This document shows, one piece after another, positions 1 to 9,082 of a DNA stretch of 64,000 bases. This DNA comes from Kocuria palustris. Lineage in GTDB: Bacteria; Actinomycetota; Actinomycetes; Actinomycetales; Micrococcaceae. The notes under the pieces are model-generated. The model was given only the letters and a program-made list of their open reading frames with translations. It ran no database searches and was not told the origin of the DNA. The position numbers were made by a program, and so were the translations under genes. The DNA lies in assembly GCF_007666205.1 (NCBI RefSeq), contig NZ_VDOR01000003.1:70097-134096 (forward strand). Reading direction: 5' to 3'. Numbering within the stretch: position 1 is the stretch's first letter; the number at the start of each line of letters is the position of its first letter.

Positions 1-173
1 GGGGGCCGGGGCGGGCCGCCGGCACCGCAGGGAGCCCCCCCGCGGGATGACGCCCGGGGCGGGCGCCTCTGTCATTCCCCCGCATCGTCGGTCCGGGGCC
101 GCTGGCGGCCGGTCCGCGATCGGGAGGGACCCTCAGCCTAGGGGCGCTCCCGAGCGGTCGCAATCCGGACGGG

Positions 174-932
174 TCAGCGCGGAGGCATCCGCAGCCCGCC
201 GTCCATCCGCACCGTCTCGCCGTTGAGGTAGTCGTGCTCGGCGATCATGCTCACCAGGCGGGCGTACTCGGTGGGCTTGGCCAGACGGGCCGGGAACGGG
301 ACGGTGGCCTCGAGCCCGGCGCGGAAGTCGGGGTCGATCCCGGCCATCATCGGCGTCTCGACGATCCCCGGGGCGATCGTGCAGGCGCGGATCCCGCGGG
401 AGGCGAGATCGCGTGCCGCGGAGATCGTCAGCGAGTGGACGCCGCCCTTCGAGGCGGCGTAGGCCGCCTGCCCGACCTGCCCCTCGAAGGCCGCGACCGA
501 GGCGGTGCTCACGATCAGCCCCCGCTGGCCGTCCTCGTCGACCGGGTCCAGCTCGGACATGGCCGCCGCGGCGGTGGTCAGGACCGTGAACGTCCCGACG
601 AGGTTGATCTGGATGACCTTCTGGAACAGGCCGATGTCATGCGGGCCCTTCCTGCTCAGGATGCGCTGGCCCGGGGCGATGCCCGCGCAGTTGACCGCGA
701 GGCGCAGCGGCCCGGCCGCCGAGGCCTGGTCGACGGCCGCCTGCACGGCCTCCGGATCCGTGACGTCCGCGGCGACGAAGGTGACTCCCTCGGCGGGCTC
801 GGCCTTCTCGATCGCGGGCTGGAGGTCGAGCCCGTAGACCGTCGCCCCCTTGCCCACGAGCTCGGCGGCGGTGGCCGCGCCGAGTCCCGAGGCCGCTCCG
901 GTGACGATCGCGACGGTGTCCTTCAGCTGCAT
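174..932 (-). CDS. SDR-family 3-hydroxyacyl-CoA dehydrogenase (type II, HSD17B10-like)
   Basis: A 252-residue classical short-chain dehydrogenase. The N-terminal TGAASGLG cofactor loop (about residues 11-18), NCAGIA, the catalytic serine in STASVA and the YAASK pair are all visible. The insert between the NAG motif and the catalytic Ser (ILSRKGPHD, then a long acidic stretch) and the ending GETVRMDGGLRM are typical of 3-hydroxyacyl-CoA dehydrogenase type II, which oxidises 3-hydroxyacyl-CoA with NAD+ in fatty-acid or branched-chain breakdown. The start is supported by AGGAGAG seven bases upstream. It lies 79 bases downstream of an acyl-CoA synthetase on the same strand, so the two probably share a transcript and pathway. 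The substrate is inferred, not shown. Confidence 0.85.
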   Translation of the reverse strand: MQLKDTVAIVTGAASGLGAATAAELVGKGATVYGLDLQPAIEKAEPAEGVTFVAADVTDPEAVQAAVDQASAAGPLRLAVNCAGIAPGQRILSRKGPHDIGLFQKVIQINLVGTFTVLTTAAAAMSELDPVDEDGQRGLIVSTASVAAFEGQVGQAAYAASKGGVHSLTISAARDLASRGIRACTIAPGIVETPMMAGIDPDFRAGLEATVPFPARLAKPTEYARLVSMIAEHDYLNGETVRMDGGLRMPPR

Positions 933-1011
933 GGTCTCTCCTGAGGTGTGCGTGGGTGGTCGGTGGACGGGAGGGCCGGAAGCCGCGCGGCGGCTCCGGA
1001 GTCGGATGGGC

Positions 1012-2661
1012 TCATCCGGGCTCGTCGGCGGGAGCCTGGCCGCGGTGCCGGTCCCTCAGCACATTGCGCTGGATCTTCCCGGAGGCGGTCGTGGGCAGCT
1101 CGTCGACGATGTGGACGCGCCGCGGATAGGCGTGCGCCGCGTACTCGGTCTTCACGACCTGGGCGATCTCGTGCTCGAGGCCCTCCGTGCGCTCGGCGTC
1201 GTCGCGCAGGACGACATAGGCCTCGACGACCTCGCCGCGCATCTCGTCGGGCACGCCGATCGCGGCGGCCGCGGCCACGGCGGGGTGGCCCATCATGGCC
1301 GACTCGACCTCGAGCGGGCCGATGCGGTACCCGGCCATGAGGATGACGTCGTCGTCGCGCGAGGAGAACGCGAAGGCCCCCGAGGGGGTGCGCCGCGCGA
1401 CGTCGCCCGTGAGGTAGAGGCGGCCGTCGGCGGTGTACCGCTCGGCGGTGCGCGCGGGGTCGTCCACGTACCCCGGGAACCACATGAGCGGGCTGTCGGG
1501 CCGCACGATGGCCAGCCGGCCCGGCTCGTCGGTCCCCGCGGGGTCGTCGTCGGCCAGGTCGATCACCTCCGCCGCGAACCCGGGCAGGGGTCGGCCCATC
1601 GAACCGGACTCGATCGGGCGCTGCACGTCGGGATGCCATCCGTTGACGATGCACATCCCCATCTCGGTCTGGCCGTAGTCATCGCGGATCTCGGTGCCCA
1701 GCGTCTGCTCGGCCCAGGTGACGAGCTGCGGGTTCAGCGGCTCTCCGGCCGACGACGCCACCCGCAGGCTCAGGGGCTGCGCGGGCCCCTGGCTCGAGCG
1801 CAGGGTCCGGTACATGGTGGGCGCCGCCGCGAGGTTCGTGACCCCCAGCTCGGCGAGCACGCGCCAGGTCGCCGCCGGGTCGAAGCGCCCGCGCAGCAGG
1901 ATGTTGGCGCGTCCGGCGAACAGGGGGGCCAGGATGCCGTAGTAGAGGCCGTAGGCCCAGCCGGGATCGGCCGCGTTCCAGAAGACGTCGTCCTCGCGGA
2001 CGTCGAGCCCGTACTCGAGGTAGATCCCGAAGGCCGCCAGGGCCCGGACGGGGACCGGCACGGCCTTGGGGCTGCCCGTGGTGCCGGAGGTGTAGATGTG
2101 CACCAGGTGGTCGTCGCCGGAGCGCTCGGCGACCGGGAACCCCGTGGACTGCGCCTCGAGCAGCTCCGGGAGCGCCGGCTCCACGACGGGCTCCCCGGAG
2201 CCGTCGTCGGAGGTCACGACCGTCCAGGCGGCATCCGGGCCGGTGAGCTCCGGGGCCTCGAGCTTGCTGCGCTGCGAGGCGTCGCAGACCACGACCGCAG
2301 GAGCGCTCGGGATCAGCCGCTGGGCGATCGCCGAGGTCGCGAAGGCCGTGAAGAGCGGGATGTGGATCGCCCCGAGGCGCCAGATCCCCAGCAGGGTCAC
2401 CACGAGCTCCTCGCCCTTGCCCATGAGCGTGGCGACCCGGTCCCCCGGGCCCACGCCGAGCCCGGACAGCGCGGCGGCGGCGCGCTCCGAGCGCTCCCGG
2501 AGGCGGCCGTAGGTCAGCTCGCGGCGGGTGAGGTCCTCTTCGACCACGGTGAAGGCGACGGCCTGCGGGTCGTGGCGATCGCACAGCAGCTCCGCGACCC
2601 GCACCCCCGTCCCGGCCACCTGCTCCAGCAGGTCCTGGGCCCTGCGCTCTGGATTGCTCAT
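1012..2661 (-). CDS. AMP-binding acyl-CoA synthetase (acetyl/medium-chain type)
   Basis: A 549-residue member of the ANL superfamily, which activates a carboxylic acid with ATP and joins it to CoA. The P-loop-like YTSGTTGSPKAVP is near residue 190, DDYGQTEMG lies near 330, the hinge region with YLTGDVARR is near 420, and the C-terminal catalytic lysine sits in TTASGKIQRN near 530. The overall pattern is closer to acetyl-CoA/medium-chain synthetases than to long-chain FadD. It is the first gene of a leftward pair with the SDR dehydrogenase at 174-932, which points to fatty- or branched-acid degradation. A strong promoter lies 40-75 bases upstream of its ATG. The exact acyl chain cannot be told from sequence. 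Confidence 0.85.
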   Translation of the reverse strand: MSNPERRAQDLLEQVAGTGVRVAELLCDRHDPQAVAFTVVEEDLTRRELTYGRLRERSERAAAALSGLGVGPGDRVATLMGKGEELVVTLLGIWRLGAIHIPLFTAFATSAIAQRLIPSAPAVVVCDASQRSKLEAPELTGPDAAWTVVTSDDGSGEPVVEPALPELLEAQSTGFPVAERSGDDHLVHIYTSGTTGSPKAVPVPVRALAAFGIYLEYGLDVREDDVFWNAADPGWAYGLYYGILAPLFAGRANILLRGRFDPAATWRVLAELGVTNLAAAPTMYRTLRSSQGPAQPLSLRVASSAGEPLNPQLVTWAEQTLGTEIRDDYGQTEMGMCIVNGWHPDVQRPIESGSMGRPLPGFAAEVIDLADDDPAGTDEPGRLAIVRPDSPLMWFPGYVDDPARTAERYTADGRLYLTGDVARRTPSGAFAFSSRDDDVILMAGYRIGPLEVESAMMGHPAVAAAAAIGVPDEMRGEVVEAYVVLRDDAERTEGLEHEIAQVVKTEYAAHAYPRRVHIVDELPTTASGKIQRNVLRDRHRGQAPADEPG

Positions 2662-2709
2662 GACGACTCCTCCGCCATCGGTGATCCGGGATCTGCGGAC
2701 ATTCTCAGC

Positions 2710-2738
2710 AACCTAGCGGAGCCGGCGGGCACGTGCAA
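2710..2738 (-). promoter_or_regulatory. Promoter of the acyl-CoA synthetase/SDR operon
   Basis: On the minus strand TTGCAC (2733-2738) and TAGGTT (2710-2715) are separated by exactly 17 bases. This fits a housekeeping-sigma promoter in a high-GC actinobacterium. The predicted start is near 2703, giving a leader of about 42 bases before the ATG at 2661. Confidence 0.6.
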
Positions 2739-2780
2739 CGGGTCACACCGACCCCTGGCCGGCCCCCGCGATCAAGACGA

Positions 2781-2817
2781 CGACGGCCGCCTCCGAGCTG
2801 CTCGGAGACGGCCGTCG
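2781..2817 (-). terminator. ndk terminator hairpin
   Basis: Two 17-base arms (2781-2797 and 2801-2817) pair with one mismatch around a CTG loop, 13 bases after the ndk stop codon. There is no T tail, as is usual for actinobacterial terminators. Confidence 0.7.
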
Positions 2818-2829
2818 GGCACCGCGGGC

Positions 2830-3243
2830 TCAGGCGAACCAGATGCCGATCTCGCGCTCGGCCGACTCCGGGGAGTCCGAGCCGTGGACGATGTTCTTCT
2901 GGACCTTCTCGCCCCAGTCCCGCGCCAGGTCCCCCCGGATCGTGCCCGCCGCGGCCTTGACCGGGTCGGACACGCCGGCCATCGCGCGGAAGGACTCGAT
3001 GACGGACTCGCCCTCGAACACGGCGGCGACGACGGGCCCCGACATCATGAACTCGACGAGCGGCTCGAAGAACGGCTTGCCCTGGTGCTCCGCGTAGTGC
3101 TGCTCCAGGATCTCGCGGGTCGCCTCGAGCTTCTTCAGCTCGGCCAGTCGGAAGCCGCGGGCCTCCACCCGGGCCAGGACCTGGCCGGTCAGGCCGCGCT
3201 CGACGCCGTCGGGCTTGACCAGGATCAGGGTGCGCTCGGTCAT
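2830..3243 (-). CDS. ndk: Nucleoside diphosphate kinase
   Basis: A 137-residue protein, the normal size for Ndk, which transfers the gamma phosphate between nucleoside triphosphates and diphosphates through a phospho-histidine. It begins TERTLILVKPDGV. The catalytic histidine lies in VHGSDSPESAEREI, the family signature, and it ends in IGIWFA. The reading frame is open upstream of 3243, but homology starts exactly at this ATG, which has AAGGAG just upstream. In many actinobacteria ndk directly follows DUF4233 and folC. Here it is separated from them by about 30 kb, which is the main clue that the block in between is an insertion. Confidence 0.97.
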   Translation of the reverse strand: MTERTLILVKPDGVERGLTGQVLARVEARGFRLAELKKLEATREILEQHYAEHQGKPFFEPLVEFMMSGPVVAAVFEGESVIESFRAMAGVSDPVKAAAGTIRGDLARDWGEKVQKNIVHGSDSPESAEREIGIWFA

Positions 3244-3337
3244 GCGGTGCTCCTTCGCTGTGCGTGGTTCTGCCGGAGCGCCGGGGCGGCGCGCCGGACA
3301 TGTCGTCGCCACAACCCTACGGGGATCCTCCCGGGCA

Positions 3338-5080
3338 TCAGCGATCCCGCATGCCGGCGGCGGCCTCCCAGAAGACCGCGGCCGCCCGCCGCAGCGCCTC
3401 CGCGAAGCCCTCGGGGTCCTCCGCGGAGTCGGCGCGGAAGCTGAGGCAGAACTCGAACTCCTCCTCCCCCTTGGTGTAGGCGATGCCGAATCCCCCGGGG
3501 GCGCTGGGGGCGAAGGCATAGCGGACGATGGCCTCCGGGCCGCCGACCGAGGTGGTCGACAGGAAGTCCTCGGAGACGGCCGCGAGCGCCTCGGAGCCGA
3601 AGAGCTCCTCCCCCGCCCCGCTGTCGCCGGCCATGAGCCGCAGGCCCCTCAGGTGGCGGTCCGGACCGCGGCCGGACTTGCAGGCCTTGATCCAGTCCTT
3701 GTGGGCGTCGATCGCGCTGCGCAGCTGCTCCCGGGTCGCACAGCCCTCCAGCGCAGCGGCCGCGAACTCCACGGCCTGCGATGTCACCGGGCGCAGGCAC
3801 TCGGTGCGCCCGGCCTGGTACTCCCGGACGTCGACGGATTCGTAGACGCCGCGGACGCGGCCGAAGGCCGAGAGCTGCGCGATCGTGAAGATCAGCTGCT
3901 GGACGGCGTCGTCGCTCATCCTGAACGGACGCTGCTCCGCGGCCACCCGCGGGACCGTGATGATCCGGACGCTCAGCGGCTCGGCGGACCGACGCACGGC
4001 CTCGAGCCGGGTGCGCACCCGCTCGACCTGCTCAGGGCTCATGGCCCAGACGAGCTCGTCCACCGCGACAGCCAGGTCCGGATCGGCTGCCGGGGCGTCG
4101 TCGATCTCGTGCTCCCGCATGCGGTGCACGGCCGCCAGCACCGTGGCGCCGTCGATCGTGCTGTGCTCGACATGCACGCCCGTCCAGCCGTCGGCCAGGC
4201 CGATCTCGTAGGACAGCGGCTTGCGCACCCACGCGTCCTCGAACCCGAAGGCCAGGCGCTGCTCGTGCTCGGCGGAGGTGGCCGCGTCCTCCTGCAGGGT
4301 CACGGTGAGCACGAGACGGGTGAGCCGCTCGTAGGTCTGCGCGTTGGCGTCGTCCCGCAGCATCTCCTCGAGCAGCTCCGCCGCCTCGTCGGCGGGCAGC
4401 CAGGAGACCGCGCCGAAGGGCGGCCCGTCCTGGCCCTCGGCGGACGGGGCGGACGGAGTCGCGGGGGTGCCGACGATCGTGCGCAGCGCCTGGGCGATCC
4501 AGGCGACGCTGCGGGGACGACCCCGGTCATCGGCGATCGGCACGACCCGCATCCGGCCGCGGTGGACGATCCCGATCTCGGCGTCGGCCGCCGCGATCTC
4601 GGGCCGGCGGATCTCGTCCATGCCCGGCAGCGGGTGCCGCAGCCCGCCGCACAGCGCCTCCCACTGCTGCATGCACATCTGCGCGCCGCGCGGGCTGACC
4701 TCCACGGGGGTCTCGCCGCGCAGCTGCTGCAGGTGCACGGCGGCCGCGCGGTGGATGAAGCGCGCGGCCCGGTCCAGCCCCGGGGTCCCCGGCTCGTCGG
4801 CGAGCTGGAACCCCACGCTCGTGCTCAGCGGCAGCGAGTCGCGAGTGCGGAGGTAGCCCTCCAGCCACGCCCGGGCCAGCCAGCTCGAGCCGGCCTCGGC
4901 CCGGTCCTGCGCGAAGCCCTCCAGCTCGGCCTGCAGACGGGGCCCGTCGCCGCCCAGGAAGACCTGCGCGGCGCTGTCGGCCTGGCGCATCTGCCGGTCG
5001 TCGAGCAGCGGACGGGCCGCGGACAGGAAGCGGTCGATCGTCTCCTCCGGGGCGGGCACCGGAAGCGGCTGGTGGGACAT
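3338..5080 (-). CDS. Choline/carnitine O-acyltransferase family protein
   Basis: The frame is open to 5485, but the ATG at 5080 has GAGGAGGG at good spacing and is where family similarity begins, giving 580 residues. Two signatures identify the family: HVEHSTIDGATV near residue 275 (family EHS, holding the catalytic-region histidine block that accepts or releases the acyl group) and GRGPDRHLRGL near residue 470 (family GxGxDRHLxGL). An RxxTxP-like segment (RIITVPR) and STTSVGG near residue 500 match the substrate-binding STS-type motif. Such enzymes exchange acyl groups between CoA and carnitine or choline. They are common in eukaryotes and patchy in bacteria. It stands at the left edge of the polysaccharide block, with no carnitine genes nearby. 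Substrate unknown. Confidence 0.8.
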   Translation of the reverse strand: MSHQPLPVPAPEETIDRFLSAARPLLDDRQMRQADSAAQVFLGGDGPRLQAELEGFAQDRAEAGSSWLARAWLEGYLRTRDSLPLSTSVGFQLADEPGTPGLDRAARFIHRAAAVHLQQLRGETPVEVSPRGAQMCMQQWEALCGGLRHPLPGMDEIRRPEIAAADAEIGIVHRGRMRVVPIADDRGRPRSVAWIAQALRTIVGTPATPSAPSAEGQDGPPFGAVSWLPADEAAELLEEMLRDDANAQTYERLTRLVLTVTLQEDAATSAEHEQRLAFGFEDAWVRKPLSYEIGLADGWTGVHVEHSTIDGATVLAAVHRMREHEIDDAPAADPDLAVAVDELVWAMSPEQVERVRTRLEAVRRSAEPLSVRIITVPRVAAEQRPFRMSDDAVQQLIFTIAQLSAFGRVRGVYESVDVREYQAGRTECLRPVTSQAVEFAAAALEGCATREQLRSAIDAHKDWIKACKSGRGPDRHLRGLRLMAGDSGAGEELFGSEALAAVSEDFLSTTSVGGPEAIVRYAFAPSAPGGFGIAYTKGEEEFEFCLSFRADSAEDPEGFAEALRRAAAVFWEAAAGMRDR

Positions 5081-5255
5081 GCGTGGCCCTCCTCGGACGC
5101 GGGGATGTACGGCCCCATTGTCGCGCGTCGCGCGCGTGAGTCCGCCTCCGTGCGGGCAGCGACTCGTCCCCCGTCCCGCGGAGTCTTCGTGTGCGCAGGC
5201 AATAGACTGCGCGGGCCGCTGCCGCGGCGATCGCCGCGACGAGAGCTGGTCGAGC

Positions 5256-6383
5256 ATGACATCACTGGGTGCGCCGCTGGCGGACGACCCCGCCCGGTCG
5301 CCGGACCCCCCGCGCGGCCGCACGCTCGGGGCGGCGCTGTCCACCCCGGCCAATGCCCTGAACGCCCTCCGGCTGCTCCTGGCCCTGCTGGTCATCGTCT
5401 CGCACACCCCGGCCGTGACCGGCACGACCTCGTGGCCGTCGTGGGTCGAGGCCCTCGGCGGATGGGCCGTGCTGGGGTTCTTCACGATCTCCGGCTATCT
5501 CATCGTGGGGAGCAGGCTCAGGAGCAGCTGGTGGTCCTATACGATCCGCAGACTGGCACGCATCTTCCCCGCCTACTGGGCTCAGCTGCTGTTCGTGGGC
5601 CTGGCCGCCGCCCCTGCGGCGGCGGCATGGGGATTCGGGCAGTGGGACCCTGCCGTCGCCCTGGGGTACATCGCGGACAACGCGACGACGTTCGGCCTGT
5701 CCTGGACGATGGACGGCATCGCCATGCCCCATTACGACGCGTGGAACGGGTCGGCCTGGACCCTGTCCTACGAGCTCCTGGCGTACCTCGGATGCCTGGT
5801 CCTCTTCTGGGTCCCCGGGACCCGGAGACGGCCCACGGCGACATGCGCGGTCGTCCTCCTGGGCCTGCTGGCCTTCAACCTCGTGGTGGTCCCGGCCGCT
5901 GATGTGACCACGAACCTCTATCTGCATCTGGGGCGTCTGGGCTCGTACTTCGTCGGCGGGATGCTCCTGCACTGCCTGCGCGATCGGCTCCCGCTGCGCG
6001 GCTGGGCGGCGGCGGCCGGCCTCGCCCTGGCCCTCGCGCTGCTGACGACGGACTGGGGCGGGCACGTGGCCCAGCTCCCCCTGGCCTACGGCCTCCTCGG
6101 CCTGGGCGGCGTGCTGCCTCTGCGCCTGGGGGTCAGCAACGACCTCTCCTACGGGACGTACCTCTTCGCCTTCCCCGTCCAGCAGCTCGTCACGATGGCG
6201 CACCCCGAGGTCGATCGGCCCCTGCTGCACGTGCTGGCGAGCACGGCGCTGACGCTGCTGGCCGCGGCGGCCTCGTGGCGCCTCGTCGAGCGCCCCGCGA
6301 TGACAGCGGCCAGGGCGGCGATCGGCCTCGTCCGGGGCTCGGTCCGCGCATCCGAGCCGGGCGTGCCCGCTCGCCTCGGGTGA
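5256..6383 (+). CDS. Acyltransferase 3 (OafA/YrhL-type) membrane protein, probably polysaccharide O-acetylation
   Basis: 375 residues from the ATG at 5256. The N-terminal ALRLLLALLVIVSHT with its conserved histidine, LGFFTISGYLI and the basic segment SYTIRRLARIFPAYW are the hallmarks of the acyltransferase-3 family. About ten hydrophobic segments follow (for example TCAVVLLGLLAFNLVVV and the final helices near residues 310-350). These enzymes move acyl groups, usually acetyl from acetyl-CoA, across the membrane onto surface sugars. The position next to rhamnose genes supports polysaccharide modification. It diverges from the carnitine acyltransferase gene and converges on rmlCD. A TAGACT -10-like box at 5203-5208 lies about 48 bases before the start. 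Confidence 0.8.
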   Translation: MTSLGAPLADDPARSPDPPRGRTLGAALSTPANALNALRLLLALLVIVSHTPAVTGTTSWPSWVEALGGWAVLGFFTISGYLIVGSRLRSSWWSYTIRRLARIFPAYWAQLLFVGLAAAPAAAAWGFGQWDPAVALGYIADNATTFGLSWTMDGIAMPHYDAWNGSAWTLSYELLAYLGCLVLFWVPGTRRRPTATCAVVLLGLLAFNLVVVPAADVTTNLYLHLGRLGSYFVGGMLLHCLRDRLPLRGWAAAAGLALALALLTTDWGGHVAQLPLAYGLLGLGGVLPLRLGVSNDLSYGTYLFAFPVQQLVTMAHPEVDRPLLHVLASTALTLLAAAASWRLVERPAMTAARAAIGLVRGSVRASEPGVPARLG

Positions 6384-6400
6384 CCAGGGCGTCGTCGCGC

Positions 6401-6472
6401 GCCCCGCCCCCGCCCCTCCCCACCCGAGGCGGCCGGCCCCGCGCGCCGGGGGTGCGCGGGGCGGGGGGGGGG
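6401..6472. other. C-rich/G-rich convergent 3' region with a G10 tract
   Basis: Between two converging genes (stops at 6383 and 6494), a C-rich stretch (6401-6420) is followed by a G-rich stretch with runs of G5, G4 and an uninterrupted G10 (6463-6472). The halves can pair (for example CCCCCGCCCC with GGGGCGGGGG), so this may act as a bidirectional terminator. The G-rich strand also has enough G runs for a quadruplex. Confidence 0.5.
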
Positions 6473-6493
6473 CCGGGTCCGCGACGACGCCCT

Positions 6494-7885
6494 TCAGGCC
6501 AGGTGGGCCCGCAGCGACTGCCGCGCATCCGGCATCCGGATGCCCGAGGCTTCGGCGGCTGCCGAGGAGAGCCGCGAGTTGGCCGGTCGTGGCGCGGCGT
6601 GCGGCTTGTCGGCGAAGTAGTCCGCGGCATGCACCGGCCGGACGCGCTGCGGATCGTGGCCCGTCAGCTCGAAGACCTGCCGCGCGACCTCGAACCAGCT
6701 CATCGCCGGACCTGCATTGGTCAGGTGCCAGGTCCCGTACGGCTTGGCCTCCGTCACGAGCCGCAGCAGCGCGTCGGCCAGATCGTCGGCGAAGGTGAGC
6801 CGCCCGATCTGGTCGTCCACGACCGCCGGGTCGACGCCGCGCTCGGCCAGCGCGGCCATGGTGCGCACGAAGTTCGCGCCCTCGCCGATCACCCACGAGG
6901 TGCGCACGATCCAGTGCTTGGCCCAGGTGCGGGCGGCGGCCTCGCCGGCGGCCTTCGACTGCCCGTAGACGGACAGCGGCGCCACGGGATGATCGACCGC
7001 GTGATCGAGCTCGGCATCGAGCCGGCCGTCGAAGACGTAGTCGGTCGAGACGTGCACCAGCGGCACGTCCGAGTCGCGGCACAGACCCGCGAGCGCACCG
7101 ACCCCCGTGGCGTTGACGGCCCAGGCGGCCGCGCGGTCGATCTCCGCGGCATCCACGTCCGTGTGAGCGGCCGCGTTGAGCACCGCTCGAGTGCCGCGCA
7201 GCGTCTCCACGGGCCACGACGACGGCTCCGCGAGATCCCATTCCGCGCGCGTGTACGCCTCGAACGGGATGCCGTCGCGCGTGCACGCGGCGACCAGCGC
7301 CCGGCCGAGCTGGCCCCCGGCGCCGAGGATCACCACGGGTGCCGGCCGCATGGGCCGGACGTCGGGCAGCCGGGGATGCGCCCGGTCCTTCTCCGACATC
7401 TCCGACTGCTCCAGGGGGATGGGCCACTCGATCGCGGCGGTCTCGTCGGCGAGGTTGAGGAACGTGTACTGCGACTGGGCCTGGGCGGACCAGTGGCCGG
7501 TCACGAGGTACGTGTAGGCCGTGTCCGGCTCGAGGGTCTGGAAGCTGTTGCCGACCCCGCGGGGGACGAACACAGCCTGCCCGGGTGCGATCTCCAGGGT
7601 CGCGACGGCCCCGAAGGACTCCCCCTCGCGCAGATCCACCCAGGCGCCGAAGATCCGGCCGGTGGCCACCGAGACGTACTTGTCCCACGGCTCGGCGTGG
7701 ATCCCCCGGATGGTGCCCGCGGAGGAGTTGAAGGAGATGTTGTTCTGCACCGGGAGGAAGTCCGGCAGCCCGGCGGCGACCATCTTCCGCCGCTGCCAGT
7801 TCTCCTTGAACCAGCCGCGGGAGTCTCCGTGGACGTCGAGCTCCACGAGCAGCAGACCGGGAACGGCCGTCTCGGTGATCCTCAT
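6494..7885 (-). CDS. rmlCD: Bifunctional dTDP-4-dehydrorhamnose 3,5-epimerase/reductase (RmlC-RmlD fusion)
   Basis: 463 residues holding two steps of dTDP-L-rhamnose synthesis. Residues 1-175 are a cupin epimerase: DSRGWFKENW, NNISFNSSAGTIRGIH with the catalytic-type histidine, and PRGVGNSFQTLE. Residues about 190-463 are the NADPH-dependent reductase: GAGGQLGRAL near 192, STDYVFDG, and the YGQSKAAGE Tyr-x-x-x-Lys pair near 305. The same fusion is known in corynebacteria and other actinobacteria. It lies 15 bases downstream of rfbB on the same strand. rfbA is further away, in the opposite-strand operon at 14063, so the pathway is complete but split between two transcripts. Confidence 0.92.
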   Translation of the reverse strand: MRITETAVPGLLLVELDVHGDSRGWFKENWQRRKMVAAGLPDFLPVQNNISFNSSAGTIRGIHAEPWDKYVSVATGRIFGAWVDLREGESFGAVATLEIAPGQAVFVPRGVGNSFQTLEPDTAYTYLVTGHWSAQAQSQYTFLNLADETAAIEWPIPLEQSEMSEKDRAHPRLPDVRPMRPAPVVILGAGGQLGRALVAACTRDGIPFEAYTRAEWDLAEPSSWPVETLRGTRAVLNAAAHTDVDAAEIDRAAAWAVNATGVGALAGLCRDSDVPLVHVSTDYVFDGRLDAELDHAVDHPVAPLSVYGQSKAAGEAAARTWAKHWIVRTSWVIGEGANFVRTMAALAERGVDPAVVDDQIGRLTFADDLADALLRLVTEAKPYGTWHLTNAGPAMSWFEVARQVFELTGHDPQRVRPVHAADYFADKPHAAPRPANSRLSSAAAEASGIRMPDARQSLRAHLA

Positions 7886-7900
7886 CGTCGTCGCCTCTCC

Positions 7901-8977
<1,077 letters not shown>

Positions 8978-8980
8978 TCA

Positions 8981-8996
8981 TGTATCCTCATACACT
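8981..8996. promoter_or_regulatory. AT-rich divergent promoter region with inverted repeat TGTAT-N4-ATACA
   Basis: TGTAT (8981-8985) and ATACA (8990-8994) form a perfect short inverted repeat around CCTC. They include -10-like hexamers on the plus strand (TATCCT 8983-8988, TACACT 8991-8996) and on the minus strand (TAGTGT 8993-8998). It is the only AT-rich spot between rfbB and the glycosyltransferase operon. The element TCATACAC (8988-8995) recurs before two other rightward genes of the locus. Confidence 0.45.
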
Positions 8997-9082
8997 ACGC
9001 TGTTCGGCCGAGCGGTCAGGGCCCGCCCCTCCGTGCCAGGCCCGACGACGCACGGCGCAGGGAACGGGAGCTCGAGGATCGC

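Noticed and set aside
1-173. A possible gene or terminator at the left end
   Set aside because: Only weak pairing (CGGGAG 121-126 with CTCCCG 147-152) and no coding frame with support; nothing is claimed.
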